Shown piece by piece: positions 34,825 through 45,436 of a DNA stretch of 64,000 bases. Position numbers and translations under genes: made by a program. Location: contig CBDFMN010000003.1 in NCBI GenBank assembly GCA_965249685.1, forward strand, positions 558,001 through 622,000. The letters are read 5' to 3'. The stretch comes from RH-AL1 sp965249685 (GTDB lineage Bacteria; Pseudomonadota; Alphaproteobacteria; Rhizobiales; Beijerinckiaceae). How positions within the stretch are numbered: the first letter of the stretch is position 1; each line of letters starts with the position of its first letter. Below the pieces are notes generated by a model. That model had not been told where the DNA came from. It did no database searches and worked only from the letters and a program-made list of their open reading frames with translations.

Positions 34825-36405
34825 TCAGGCCGCGGAGAGGCCGATGGCCGGTACGGAAGCGTCATGCCGCCAGGCGTCGAGCGATAGCTTCGCATCGATC
34901 TCCTCGGCCGACAGCGGCTCGGAAAAGTAGAAGCCCTGCAACTCGTCGCAGCCAAGCTTTTGCAGAAACTCCACCTGGTTCTGTTGCTCGACGCCTTCCG
35001 CGGTGACCGTCAGGCCGAGCGCGTGGCCAAGCGAGATAATCGATTCCAGGATGATGGCGCCTTCGCCGCGCGTTTCGGCCGTCGCCAGCATGGCCTTGTC
35101 GATCTTGATCTTATCGAAGGCGAAGCGGCGCAGGTAGATCATCGACGAGTATCCGCTGCCGAAATCGTCGAGCCCCATGCGCACGCCCCTGGCGCGCAGC
35201 TCCATGATCACCGTCTCGGCCTGGTCGGCGTCTTGGATCAGCACGCCCTCGGTGAGTTCCAGCTCGAGGCGCTGGGGCTCGATGCCGCTTTCCTCGATGA
35301 TGGCCTGTACCATGTCGACGAACCCTCGGTTGCGGAACTGCACGGGCGAGACGTTCACGGCGACCCGCAGGCCAGGCCAGCGCCGCGCGTCCCTGCAGGC
35401 TTGGCGCAGGACGTATTCGCCGAGCGGGGCAATGAGGCCGCGGCTCTCGGCGATGGGGATGAACTCCTCGGGCGAGATGGCTCCGAGCGTAGGGTGTTGC
35501 CACCGCACCAGCGCCTCGACGCCGCACATGCGCATGCTGGAGCCGGTCATCTGGGGCTGGTAGAGGATCCGCAGCCCGTTCCCACCGATCGCGTCGCGCA
35601 AGTCGTTCTCAATGGTCATACCGAGGCGCAGCTTGCGTTCCATGGTCTTGTCGAAGAAAGCGAAACGGTTGCGGCCTTCGTGCTTCGCCCGGTAGAGCGC
35701 CAGGTCCGCCGCTGCGACCAGCACCGCGCGCTCGTCGCCGTCTTGAGGCGAAAGCGCGATGCCGATCGACAACGTCGCGAAGATCTGAACCTTTCCGGCC
35801 TTGAAAGGCGAGGCCATCGCCTCTTGGATCTTGCGCGCGACGGCGGCGCATTGGGCTGCGCTCGAGACGTCCTCCAGGATCAGCGAGAACTCATCGCCGC
35901 CGACGCGGGCCAGACAGTCGCAGTCACGGATGATCCGGCCGATCCGCTCGGCAGTGCCGGCGATGAGCCGGTCGCCGGCTTGATGGCCGTAGGTGTCGTT
36001 AATGGTCTTAAAGTCGTCGATGTCGATCGCGAACAGGGCGGTCGGCATTTCGATCGAACTGCGCATCGTCGCGGTTTCCAGCGCCGCGTCGAAAAGCAGG
36101 CGGTTCGGCAGCTTCGAAAGAGGGTCGATCCCGGCCGTTGCGAGCGCTTCGGCCTCCTTGGTCTGCAGCGCGGCGATGCGGAAGCTGGCGTGGGCCAGCA
36201 GCAGGGCGACGACGAAGGCGGCGAGCGCGAAGCCGATGAAGGAGGAGCGAAGCGGCGGGTCGGCCGCGAAGGTGAGCGCATGCCGCGGGTCGTTGAGCAC
36301 GGCCAGAGCCGCGACCGCGCAAAGCGCCGCCACGGCAAGCAGGGCGGGTCCGGGAAGTGACGTGATCCGGGCGGGGGTGAGGCCCCGCAGTCGGTTGGCC
36401 CGCAT
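34825..36405 (-). CDS. Membrane-anchored GGDEF-EAL protein
   Basis: A 526-residue cyclic-di-GMP signalling protein. Two membrane helices (about 18-38 and 55-75) precede a GGDEF domain (about 90-250) with an intact VGGDEF and an upstream RDCD that matches the RxxD inhibitory site. The EAL domain follows (about 262-505), with EALVRW, LELELTE and DDFGSGYSS, all apparently complete. Both synthesis and breakdown of c-di-GMP are therefore possible; which dominates cannot be told. It has no sensory domain apart from the short periplasmic loop. It is a single gene convergent with the molybdenum gene cluster. Confidence 0.93.
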   Translation of the reverse strand: MRANRLRGLTPARITSLPGPALLAVAALCAVAALAVLNDPRHALTFAADPPLRSSFIGFALAAFVVALLLAHASFRIAALQTKEAEALATAGIDPLSKLPNRLLFDAALETATMRSSIEMPTALFAIDIDDFKTINDTYGHQAGDRLIAGTAERIGRIIRDCDCLARVGGDEFSLILEDVSSAAQCAAVARKIQEAMASPFKAGKVQIFATLSIGIALSPQDGDERAVLVAAADLALYRAKHEGRNRFAFFDKTMERKLRLGMTIENDLRDAIGGNGLRILYQPQMTGSSMRMCGVEALVRWQHPTLGAISPEEFIPIAESRGLIAPLGEYVLRQACRDARRWPGLRVAVNVSPVQFRNRGFVDMVQAIIEESGIEPQRLELELTEGVLIQDADQAETVIMELRARGVRMGLDDFGSGYSSMIYLRRFAFDKIKIDKAMLATAETRGEGAIILESIISLGHALGLTVTAEGVEQQNQVEFLQKLGCDELQGFYFSEPLSAEEIDAKLSLDAWRHDASVPAIGLSAA

Positions 36406-36511
36406 GATGTTAACTCTGTCCAGCGATCCAGACCATAGATCGGGCGTCTTAACGGCCCATTGCGATTAGGCGGCTTACGCCACTGTGCCCACCTGGATCA
36501 ATTTTAGGCCG

Positions 36512-37225
36512 CTAGATCAGTTTTAGGCTGCGGAAGCTGGCGTGCCCCTGGCGTCCGATGATGATGTGGTCGTGCACCACGATGTTAAGCGCCTTGCCGA
36601 GGCTGGCGATTTGCATGGTCATGGCAATGTCAGCGGTCGAGGGGCTCGGGTCGCCGGACGGGTGGTTGTGGACGAGGATGAGCGCCGTCGCGCTGAGTTC
36701 GAGGGCGCGCCGCATGATTTCGCGGGGATAGACGGGCGCATGGTCGACGGTTCCGACGCCTTGCACCTCGTCCGCCAGGAGCTGGTTCTTCTTGTCCAGG
36801 AAGAGGATGCGGAACTCCTCGTGGTCGATATAGGCCATCGCGGTGCGGCAATAGTCGAGCACGAGCGAGGACGACCCAAGGGCACGCCGTTTTTCGATCG
36901 CCGACTGGGCGAGCCGGCGCGCGGCCGCCTCCACGATCTTCAGCTCGGCGATGGCGGCCTCGCCCAGACCAGGAATCTCGTCGAGCCGCTCCGGCCGGGC
37001 CGCCAGCACGTCGGCGAACGAACCAAATCGGGCCAGAAGCGCCTTCGCGATCGGCTTCACGTCGCGCCGCGGCATGGCGCGGAAGAGGATCAGTTCCAAG
37101 AACTCGTAGTCGTTTAGCGCGGCGTTGCCGCCCTTGCGGAAGCGTTCTCGCAGCCGCTCGCGATGGCCGAGGTAGTGCGGGGAAGCCGCGGCTTCCCGTA
37201 CGCCCGTCTCGTCACCGTCGCTCAC
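36512..37225 (-). CDS. radC: RadC family JAB-domain protein
   Basis: A 237-residue RadC (MPN+/JAB) protein. A helix-hairpin-helix-like N-terminal half (LARFGSFADVLAARPERLDEIPGLGEAA) is followed by the JAMM metal motif at 186-199 (His186, His188, Asp199 in HNHPSGDPSPSTAD). It was named for DNA repair, but a direct repair role is not established. The start is GTG 37225, overlapping the map stop by four bases (GTGA). Adjacent map-radC is a common alphaproteobacterial arrangement. Confidence 0.9.
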   Translation of the reverse strand: MSDGDETGVREAAASPHYLGHRERLRERFRKGGNAALNDYEFLELILFRAMPRRDVKPIAKALLARFGSFADVLAARPERLDEIPGLGEAAIAELKIVEAAARRLAQSAIEKRRALGSSSLVLDYCRTAMAYIDHEEFRILFLDKKNQLLADEVQGVGTVDHAPVYPREIMRRALELSATALILVHNHPSGDPSPSTADIAMTMQIASLGKALNIVVHDHIIIGRQGHASFRSLKLI

Positions 37226-38061
37226 GAGGTGGGGGCACCGGCTGCATAGGGCGGCTGGTGGTATCCGGCGGGCGAAAAGGTGAAGACCTCGCAACCCTCC
37301 TTCGTTACGCCGAGCGTGTGCTCGAACTGCGCGGACAGGGAGCGGTCGCGGGTGACGGCGGTCCAGCCGTCCGACAGGATCTTGACGTGCGGTCGGCCGA
37401 GATTGATCATCGGCTCGATGGTGAAGAACATGCCGGCCCGCAGCGGCACGCCCTCGCCGCGCCGTCCGTAATGGAGGATGTTGGGCTCGTCGTGGAAAAG
37501 CCGGCCAAGGCCATGACCGCAGAAGTCGCGCACCACCGAGCAGCGCTCGCCTTCCGCATAGGCCTGAATGGCGGCGCCGATGTCGCCCGTCGTTGCGCCC
37601 TCGCGCACCACCGCGATACCCCGCAGCAGCGCTTCGTGCGTCACCTCGACGAGGCGCTGCGCGCGGCGCGACACTTCGCCGACGAGGAACATGCGGCTGG
37701 AATCGCCATGCCAGCCGTCGACGATCAGCGTCACGTCGATGTTGACGACGTCACCGTCCTTCAGCGGCTTGCCGTCGGGCAGGCCGTGGCAGACGACGTG
37801 GTTGAGCGAGGTGCAGACCGACTTGCGGTAACCGCGGTAGTCGAGTGGGGCAGGGTAGGCGCCGCAGCTCATCGCGAAGTCGAACACCAGCGCATCGATC
37901 TCGTCGGTCGTCACGCCTGGCCGCACATGCTCCGTCAGCATGTCCAACGCCTCGGCGGTCAGGCGCCCCGCCTTGCGCATGCCGGCGAAGGCCTCTTCGC
38001 CGTGGAGCTTGATCTGACCGGTCTTGCGGCTGGGCGCCTCGAGGGCGTCGACAAAGGTCAT
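37222..38061 (-). CDS. map: Type I methionine aminopeptidase
   Basis: A 279-residue methionine aminopeptidase that removes the N-terminal methionine from new proteins. The five metal ligands are visible in order: Asp in VNIDVTLIVDGWHGDSS (two), His in CGHGLGRLFHDEP, Glu in FFTIEPMINLG, and Glu in AQFEHTLGVT. The length is typical, with a slight N-terminal extension. The ATG at 38061 is preferred to one 13 codons further upstream. It is cotranscribed with radC. Confidence 0.94.
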   Translation of the reverse strand: MTFVDALEAPSRKTGQIKLHGEEAFAGMRKAGRLTAEALDMLTEHVRPGVTTDEIDALVFDFAMSCGAYPAPLDYRGYRKSVCTSLNHVVCHGLPDGKPLKDGDVVNIDVTLIVDGWHGDSSRMFLVGEVSRRAQRLVEVTHEALLRGIAVVREGATTGDIGAAIQAYAEGERCSVVRDFCGHGLGRLFHDEPNILHYGRRGEGVPLRAGMFFTIEPMINLGRPHVKILSDGWTAVTRDRSLSAQFEHTLGVTKEGCEVFTFSPAGYHQPPYAAGAPTS

Positions 38062-38201
38062 GGGATGTCCCGGCGCGCGTTGAAGGGCGGCCCCCTTCAA
38101 TTTAGCCGCTTCTCGCCGGGTCGCAAGTTCCCGCAGACGCGCACCTTGCCTGCGGGTCGCGAAGTCTCGCCGTCCTTCACGATTCGAGCGGGGTCGGCGC
38201 G

Positions 38202-38732
38202 TTGAGCGAAACGGGACACCGGCCGCTCGCCATCGTTGCCGCTGTCGGCCGCAACGGCGCGATCGGGCGCGACAACGCGCTGCCCTGGTCGGTGCCGAGC
38301 GATCTGGCGCACTTCCGCGCCTGCACGATGGGCAAGCCGATGATTATGGGGCGCCGCACCTTCGAAGCGATCGGCCGCGCGCTGCCCGACCGCGAGACGA
38401 TCGTCGTGACGCGGCGCGCCGACCTCGCCCTGCCGGCGGGCGTCTGGCGAGCGGCGGATCCGGAGGCGGCGTATGATTTGGGGCAGGCGCGGGCGGCGGC
38501 GATGGGCGCCGACGAAGTGGTCCTGGCGGGGGGCGCCGCGCTGTTCGAGACTATGATGGCGCGTACCGACCGGCTGCATATGAGCTTCATCGACCTCGCG
38601 CCTGCGGCCGACGCGTTCTTTCCGCCCATCGATCCGACGATCTGGCACGAGGTCTCCCGCACGGTGCCGGCCCGAGCGTCGGGCGACGAAGCCGGCTGCG
38701 CCTTCGTCGGCTATGCCAGGCGTGCCGCTTGA
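38202..38732 (+). CDS. folA: Dihydrofolate reductase
   Basis: A 176-residue dihydrofolate reductase, which reduces dihydrofolate to tetrahydrofolate with NADPH. Family features are LAIVAAVGRNGAIGRDNALPW at the N-terminus, MGKPMIMGRRTFEAIG and VVLAGGAALFE. The only usable start in frame is TTG 38202. In many Rhizobiales folA follows thyA and precedes hflKC; here hflK follows by 85 bases but thyA is absent and thyX lies 10 kb away. Confidence 0.93.
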   Translation: MSETGHRPLAIVAAVGRNGAIGRDNALPWSVPSDLAHFRACTMGKPMIMGRRTFEAIGRALPDRETIVVTRRADLALPAGVWRAADPEAAYDLGQARAAAMGADEVVLAGGAALFETMMARTDRLHMSFIDLAPAADAFFPPIDPTIWHEVSRTVPARASGDEAGCAFVGYARRAA

Positions 38733-38817
38733 GCGCGATGCGGCGCATTGTTTCCCGCTGAACGCTCCTGTATGAGAGCAGCCGGACGTGATCGGCGTTC
38801 CGGAGTGAAGGACGACT

Positions 38818-39945
38818 ATGCCCTGGAGTACTGACGGGGAGAACGGCGGATCCTGGAAGCCAGGAAAACCCGTAAACCCAGGACCGTGGGGCCAGGGTCC
38901 CGGTAAACCGCCGCCGCGCGGGCCCAATGAGTGGATGCGCCGTTTCGGCGGCGGCGGCGTTGGTCGCTTTCCGGTCGGCGGGTTCAATGGCACGACCGCG
39001 GCGATCGTCGCCGTCGTGCTCGCCGCGCTGTGGCTGCTTTCGGGCTGGTACACCGTGGGACCCAACGAAATCGGGTTGAACAAGGTTTTCGGCGCCTACA
39101 GGGGCAAGACCGCACCAGGCCTGAACTACAATTGGCCGTTTCCGATCGGATCGGTGACCAAGCTCGGCGTCACCGACCGCAACGCGACCAACGTCGGGTT
39201 CACGACGAGGCCGGACTACACGCACGTCAACGCCGCGGCGCAGGTCGACGTGCCGGAAGAGAGCCTGATGCTGACGTCCGACGAGAACATCGCCGACGTC
39301 AAGTTCGTAGTGATCTGGCAGATCGACCCCGCGCAGCCGGAAGACTACGCTTTCAACGTCGCCAACCCGCGCGAAACCGTCAAGGCGGTGGCTGAGAGCG
39401 CGATGCGCGAGATCGTCGGGCGCACGCAGATCCAACGCCTGCTGACGGCCGAGCGCAAGAACATCGAGCCGGCGGCGCAGACCCTGATGCAGACCATCCT
39501 CACCGACTACAAGGCGGGCGTACTGGTGCTGCAGGTGCAGCTCCAATCGGTCGATCCACCGGGCGAGGTCATTGCCGCGTTCCGCGACGTTACCGCGGCG
39601 CAGCAGGACCAGGACCGTCTTCGCAATGTGGCCGAGGCCTACGCCAACAAGGTCGTACCCGAGGCGCGCGGCAAGGCGGCGGCGATCATCCAGGAGGCGG
39701 AAGGCTATCGTGAGCAGACGGTGGCCGAAGCGAAGGGTCAGGCGTCGCGCTTCGATCAGGTCTACGCGCAATACAAGAAGGCGCCTGACGTGACCCGAGA
39801 GCGCATGTACCTCGAGACGATGGAGCGTGTGCTCGGCGCTTCGAGCAAGGTCATCATCGACGCGCCGGGGTCGCCCGGCGTGATGCCCTACCTGCCGCTT
39901 CCCGATCTCAAGACCAAAGCCTCGGCCGGAGGGCCGGCTCAGTGA
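38818..39945 (+). CDS. hflK: FtsH protease modulator HflK
   Basis: A 375-residue SPFH-domain protein that forms the large HflKC cage around the membrane protease FtsH. It has a Gly/Pro-rich cytoplasmic N-terminus (residues 1-57), one membrane helix (about 60-80, AAIVAVVLAALWLLSG), the SPFH/band 7 domain and a long C-terminal helical part rich in Ala/Gln/Glu. The stop overlaps the hflC start (GTGA). Position after folA and before hflC/degP is the usual order in this group. Confidence 0.94.
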   Translation: MPWSTDGENGGSWKPGKPVNPGPWGQGPGKPPPRGPNEWMRRFGGGGVGRFPVGGFNGTTAAIVAVVLAALWLLSGWYTVGPNEIGLNKVFGAYRGKTAPGLNYNWPFPIGSVTKLGVTDRNATNVGFTTRPDYTHVNAAAQVDVPEESLMLTSDENIADVKFVVIWQIDPAQPEDYAFNVANPRETVKAVAESAMREIVGRTQIQRLLTAERKNIEPAAQTLMQTILTDYKAGVLVLQVQLQSVDPPGEVIAAFRDVTAAQQDQDRLRNVAEAYANKVVPEARGKAAAIIQEAEGYREQTVAEAKGQASRFDQVYAQYKKAPDVTRERMYLETMERVLGASSKVIIDAPGSPGVMPYLPLPDLKTKASAGGPAQ

Positions 39946-40853
39946 AACACGCAGGAAGTCTCACTATCGCCATCCTGGCGCTCGTCGTGCTGTTCGTCGC
40001 CTCCGCCGCGATGTTTACTGTGCAGCAGACCGAGCAGGCCCTCGTGCTGCGCTTCGGAGAGCCGGTCGCCGGCCGCGGCCTCGTCTCGACACCGGGACTG
40101 CACTTCAAGATCCCGCTCATCGAGAACGTCGTTTATCTCGACAACCGCATCCTCGACATCGAGACCCCGAACCAGGAGGTCCTGGCCTCCGACAACACGC
40201 GCGTGCAGGTCGATGCCTTCATGCGCTACAAGATCGTAGATCCCCTGCGTTTCTACCAGACGGTCGGTACGCTGGAGCGTGGCAACAACCAGCTTGGCTT
40301 CATCCTCAATTCCGCCATCCGTCGCGTCCTGGGCGAGGCGGACCTGACGCAGATCGTGAGCCACGATCGAGGAGCGCTGATGGAGCGCATCCGCGACCAG
40401 GTGAACAACGAGAGCGGACGTCTCGGCGTACGCGCCGTCGACGTCCGTATCCGGCGTGCCGACTTGCCCAAGCAGATCTCAGAGCAAGTCTTTAACCGGA
40501 TGATCACGGAGCGCGCGCGCGAAGCGGCGGAGTTCCGCGCGAAGGGCTCCGAACAGTCGCAGAAGATCCGCGCCAAGGCCGATCGCGACATCGTCGTGCT
40601 CTTGGGCGACGCGCAACAGCAGGCCGACCAGGCGCGTGGCCAGGGTGACGCGACACGCAACCAGATCTTCGCCGACGCCTATACCAAAGACCCCGACTTC
40701 TTCGCTTTCTACCGCTCGATGATGGCCTACGACACGGCCCTGAAGGGAGCGGACACGCGCATGGTCATCAGCCCATCGAGCGACTTCTTTCGCTACTTCA
40801 AGTCTCCGGGAACTCCGAAGCCGCTCGGCGCCAGCGCGCCGCCGCCAGGTTGA
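39942..40853 (+). CDS. hflC: FtsH protease modulator HflC
   Basis: A 303-residue SPFH-domain partner of HflK, with one N-terminal membrane helix (about residues 5-24) and the band 7 domain (TEQALVLRFGEPVAGRGLVSTPGLHFKIP). FFAFYRSMMAYDTALKG near the C-terminus is characteristic. It starts at GTG 39942 inside the hflK stop. The next gene on the strand is cyanase, not the DUF2065 gene often found between hflC and degP. Confidence 0.94.
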   Translation: MKHAGSLTIAILALVVLFVASAAMFTVQQTEQALVLRFGEPVAGRGLVSTPGLHFKIPLIENVVYLDNRILDIETPNQEVLASDNTRVQVDAFMRYKIVDPLRFYQTVGTLERGNNQLGFILNSAIRRVLGEADLTQIVSHDRGALMERIRDQVNNESGRLGVRAVDVRIRRADLPKQISEQVFNRMITERAREAAEFRAKGSEQSQKIRAKADRDIVVLLGDAQQQADQARGQGDATRNQIFADAYTKDPDFFAFYRSMMAYDTALKGADTRMVISPSSDFFRYFKSPGTPKPLGASAPPPG

Positions 40854-40950
40854 AGAGGCGATCCGACGCGATGGCGTTGATGGCATCTCGCTTGCTCGTT
40901 TGTCGATCGCGCCTGGTCGTAATGGCGTCTTGGCGGAATGGAAGGGTATT

Positions 40951-41433
40951 ATGAAGCGCAGCGACCTCACGGAAAAGATCCTGGACATCAAGCGGGAGAA
41001 GGGCTGGACCTGGAAGTACATTGTCGGCGAGATCGGCGGCATGTCGGAGGTCTTGATCGTCGGCGCCTGCCTGGGCCAGATGAAGATGACCAAGCCGCAA
41101 TGCGAGAAGGCGGGCGAGCTCTTCGGCCTCAGCGAAGCGGAGAAGCGCCTGCTGAACGAGGTGCCGATGCGTGGCTCGCCGATGCCGCCGACCGACCCGC
41201 TCATCTATCGCTTCTACGAGCTCGTGATGGTCAACGGGCCCGCCTGGAAGGAGCTGATCCAGGAAGAGTTCGGCGACGGCATCATGTCGGCGATCGACTT
41301 CGACCTCGACATGGTACGCCTAGCAGATCCAAAGGGCGACCGCGTGAAGATGACGATGTCCGGCAAGTTCCTGCCGTACAAGTATTATGGTGCGACGGGC
41401 AACAATCAGGCCCTAGGCTACAAAGAAGAGTAG
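40951..41433 (+). CDS. cynS: Cyanate hydratase (cyanase)
   Basis: A 160-residue cyanase that converts cyanate and bicarbonate to CO2 and carbamate, the latter falling to ammonia and CO2. The catalytic residues are all present: Arg87 and Glu90 (IYRFYEL) and Ser113 (GDGIMSAIDF), as is the C-terminal SGKFLPYKYY. The N-terminal helical domain is complete. GAAGGG precedes the ATG at 40951. No cyanate transporter, CynR-type regulator or carbonic anhydrase gene accompanies it; it lies between hflC and degP, 97 and 155 bases from each. Confidence 0.94.
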   Translation: MKRSDLTEKILDIKREKGWTWKYIVGEIGGMSEVLIVGACLGQMKMTKPQCEKAGELFGLSEAEKRLLNEVPMRGSPMPPTDPLIYRFYELVMVNGPAWKELIQEEFGDGIMSAIDFDLDMVRLADPKGDRVKMTMSGKFLPYKYYGATGNNQALGYKEE

Positions 41434-41588
41434 GGCGGTCTCACGCGGCGTTGCGTGCTGTCCTGCGAGGCGGCACCAACAAGTGACTTGCCCGGCGGCG
41501 GCGGCATGATGTCCATACTGCCGCTGCCGAGGCGGGTGTCGCCGGGCTCCGCGGAGTTCGAGCTTATCAAGCTGGCAGGAGATCGCCG

Positions 41589-43091
41589 ATGGGTTCAACC
41601 CCAAGTCTGATGACCACGCGCCTGGGTCACTTTCGCGTCCTGGCGGCCAGTCTCGCGATGGTGCTGACGCTGCCGGCCGCGCCTTCGTTCGCGCGCGGAC
41701 CCGATTCGCTTGCCGAAGAGGCGGCGGCGGTGAGCGATGCGGTCGTCAATATCTCGGCAACCCAGGCCATCGATGAGAAGCGCACTGCGGCCGCACCTCA
41801 GCTGCAGGAAGGCACGCCGTTCGACGACCTCTTCGAGGAGTTCTTCAAGAAGCGGCAGCAGAGCGGGGGAGACAACGCGCCGCGCGCCCCGCGCGAGCGC
41901 CGCTCCAACTCGCTCGGGTCCGGCTTCGTCATCGATCCCTCCGGCATCGTCATAACCAACAACCACGTCATCGCGGACGCCAACGAGATTACGGTGATCT
42001 TCACGAACGGTCAAAAGCTGCGCGCCGAGGTCGTCGGCAAGGATGCCAAGGTCGACGTCGCCGTTCTGCGGGTCAAGCCGACCAAGCCTCTCAAAGCCGT
42101 CAAGTTCGGCGACAGCGAGAAGATGCGCGTCGGCGATTGGGTGATGGCCGTGGGCAACCCGTTCGGTCTCGGCGGTACGGTCACGGCCGGCATCGTGTCG
42201 GCACGCCACCGCAACATCGATTCCGGCCCATACGACAATTACATCCAGACGGACGCCGCCATCAACAAGGGGAATTCCGGCGGCCCGCTCTTCAACATGG
42301 AAGGCGATGTCATCGGGATCAACACGGCGATCCTGTCGCCGTCGGGCGGATCCATCGGCATCGGCTTCGCGACGCCGGCCTCGACCGTTCAGCCGATCAT
42401 CGATCAGCTCCAGGCCTACGGCGAGACGCGCCGCGGCTGGCTCGGCGTGCGCATCCAGAACGTCGATGATTCCGTGGCCGAAAGCCTCGATCTCGGCTCC
42501 GTTCGCGGGGCGCTGGTGTCCGGGACGGACGCCAAGGGCCCCGCTTTCGCAGGCGGACTCGAAGTCGGCGACGTCATCGTCAAATTCGACGACAAGGACA
42601 TCAAGGAATCGCGCGACCTTCCCAACATCGTCGCGCAGGCTCCGGTGGGCAAGGACGTCGCAGTCGTCGTGGTGCGCAAGGGCAAGGTGCTGACCAAGTC
42701 CGTCAAACTCGGACGGTTGGAGGACGGGGAGGCCCGTATGGCCGCCGTATCGAAGAAGATCGAGGTGCCCAAGGTCGGCGAGCCGGCGCCGCCCAGCGTC
42801 CTCGGCATGACTTTCATGGGGCTGACGGCAGCCTCGCGCCAGAAGTATACGATTGCCGACAACGTCGCCTCCGGCCTCGTCATCACCGAGATCGCGCCGG
42901 GGTCGCCGGCATCGGAAAAGAGGCTGCGGCCGGGCGAGATCCTGGTCGAGATCAACCAGGAGCAGGTTAAGCAGCCGATTGATGCCTCAAACAGGATCGA
43001 GGCGTTGAAGACCGACGGCAAGAAGTCGGCGCTGCTGCTCGTCGCGAACGCCCAGGGCGAGGTGCGTTTTGTGGCGCTGCCGATTAATTAA
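41589..43091 (+). CDS. degP: Periplasmic serine protease, Do/DegP family
   Basis: A 500-residue HtrA-family protease and chaperone for misfolded periplasmic proteins. A signal peptide (to about residue 36) precedes the trypsin-like domain with the triad His126 (NNHVIAD), Asp156 (KVDVAVL) and Ser230 (GNSGGPL). Two PDZ domains follow, about 275-370 and 395-495. It closes the hflK-hflC-cynS-degP cluster. Whether it is DegP or DegQ cannot be told from sequence alone. A weak five-base hairpin (43094-43111) without T-tract follows the stop. Confidence 0.93.
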   Translation: MGSTPSLMTTRLGHFRVLAASLAMVLTLPAAPSFARGPDSLAEEAAAVSDAVVNISATQAIDEKRTAAAPQLQEGTPFDDLFEEFFKKRQQSGGDNAPRAPRERRSNSLGSGFVIDPSGIVITNNHVIADANEITVIFTNGQKLRAEVVGKDAKVDVAVLRVKPTKPLKAVKFGDSEKMRVGDWVMAVGNPFGLGGTVTAGIVSARHRNIDSGPYDNYIQTDAAINKGNSGGPLFNMEGDVIGINTAILSPSGGSIGIGFATPASTVQPIIDQLQAYGETRRGWLGVRIQNVDDSVAESLDLGSVRGALVSGTDAKGPAFAGGLEVGDVIVKFDDKDIKESRDLPNIVAQAPVGKDVAVVVVRKGKVLTKSVKLGRLEDGEARMAAVSKKIEVPKVGEPAPPSVLGMTFMGLTAASRQKYTIADNVASGLVITEIAPGSPASEKRLRPGEILVEINQEQVKQPIDASNRIEALKTDGKKSALLLVANAQGEVRFVALPIN

Positions 43092-43221
43092 CGGCTCCAG
43101 GTCGTCGGAGCGCCGATCGGGACTGAACAGGTTGATGTTCCGTGAAGGCGTTCCCACCTCCTGGGCTGTCACCGAATGCTGTCGGTTGGTCTTAAGAGCG
43201 TCCCGCTTTCTGCATTGTGCA

Positions 43222-43250
43222 TTGACAAGGCGGGCCGTTCCTCTCTATCT
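43222..43250 (+). promoter_or_regulatory. Promoter of groES-groEL
   Basis: TTGACA at 43222-43227 and CTATCT at 43245-43250 are spaced by 17 bases, a good vegetative-type promoter for an alphaproteobacterium. Transcription would begin near 43257, putting the CIRCE element immediately after the start site. Confidence 0.75.
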
Positions 43251-43259
43251 CACGGGCTG

Positions 43260-43286
43260 TTAGCACTTACAGTGCGTGACTGCTAA
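43260..43286 (+). promoter_or_regulatory. CIRCE element (HrcA operator) of groESL
   Basis: TTAGCACTT-N9-GACTGCTAA matches the CIRCE consensus TTAGCACTC-N9-GAGTGCTAA with one mismatch in each arm. It lies between the promoter and groES, where HrcA represses chaperonin genes in many bacteria. The hrcA gene is not in this window. Confidence 0.92.
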
Positions 43287-43347
43287 CATTGCCTGGCGAA
43301 GCGTGTTTCCACCGCCTCTGCTGCGGCCCGAGATAGGAGAAGCCTCT

Positions 43348-43635
43348 ATGAAATTCACCCCTCTGCATGATCGCGTCGTGGTCAAGCGCCTCGAAGGCGA
43401 AGAGAAGACCAAGGGCGGCATCATCATTCCCGATACCGCCAAGGAGAAGCCGCAGGAAGGCCAGATCGTGGCCGTCGGCCCAGGTGGCCGCGACGAGGCC
43501 GGCAAGTTGACGCCCCTTGACGTCAAGGCTGGCGACAAGGTCCTGTTCGGCAAGTGGTCGGGGACCGAAGTCAAGATCGATGGCGAGGATCTCCTCATCA
43601 TGAAGGAGAGCGACATCATGGGGATCGTCGGCTGA
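43348..43635 (+). CDS. groES: Co-chaperonin GroES
   Basis: A 95-residue GroES, the heptameric lid of the GroEL folding chamber. It starts MKFTPLHDRVVVKRLEGEEKT and has the mobile loop KTKGGIIIPDTAKEKPQ that contacts GroEL. GGAG lies 8 bases before the ATG. It is the first gene of the groES-groEL operon, controlled by the promoter and CIRCE element just upstream. Confidence 0.97.
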   Translation: MKFTPLHDRVVVKRLEGEEKTKGGIIIPDTAKEKPQEGQIVAVGPGGRDEAGKLTPLDVKAGDKVLFGKWSGTEVKIDGEDLLIMKESDIMGIVG

Positions 43636-43682
43636 GCCCCGCTCGCCGCCTCTCTTCTTTCCCCCTCTAGGAGTTCATTCAC

Positions 43683-45329
<1,647 letters not shown>

Positions 45330-45380
45330 GGTCCAGGCTTCCGGCTGCAACGCCTTAAACCAAAAGCTTAACAAGTCAGG

Positions 45381-45405
45381 AAGGCTCCGAAACTCTCGGG
45401 GCCTT
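45381..45405 (+). terminator. Rho-independent terminator of groESL
   Basis: AAGGCTCCGA (45381-45390) pairs with TCGGGGCCTT (45396-45405) with one G-U pair and a 5-base loop, followed by a pyrimidine-rich TCTTCC. It lies about 50 bases past the groEL stop. Confidence 0.82.
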
Positions 45406-45416
45406 TCTTCCGTAGA

Positions 45417-45436
45417 TCTTCTGAAACAACAGAAGA
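45417..45436 (+). repeat. Inverted repeat ahead of the IHF-like gene
   Basis: TCTTCTG-N6-CAGAAGA is a perfect 7-base inverted repeat. It lies 10 bases before an in-frame ATG (45447) and its right arm includes AGAAGA, the likely ribosome site for that ATG. It could be an operator or an RNA hairpin that masks the site. Confidence 0.5.

Noticed and set aside
43094..43111. Terminator after degP
   Set aside because: GCTCC/GGAGC forms only a 5-base stem and no T-run follows.
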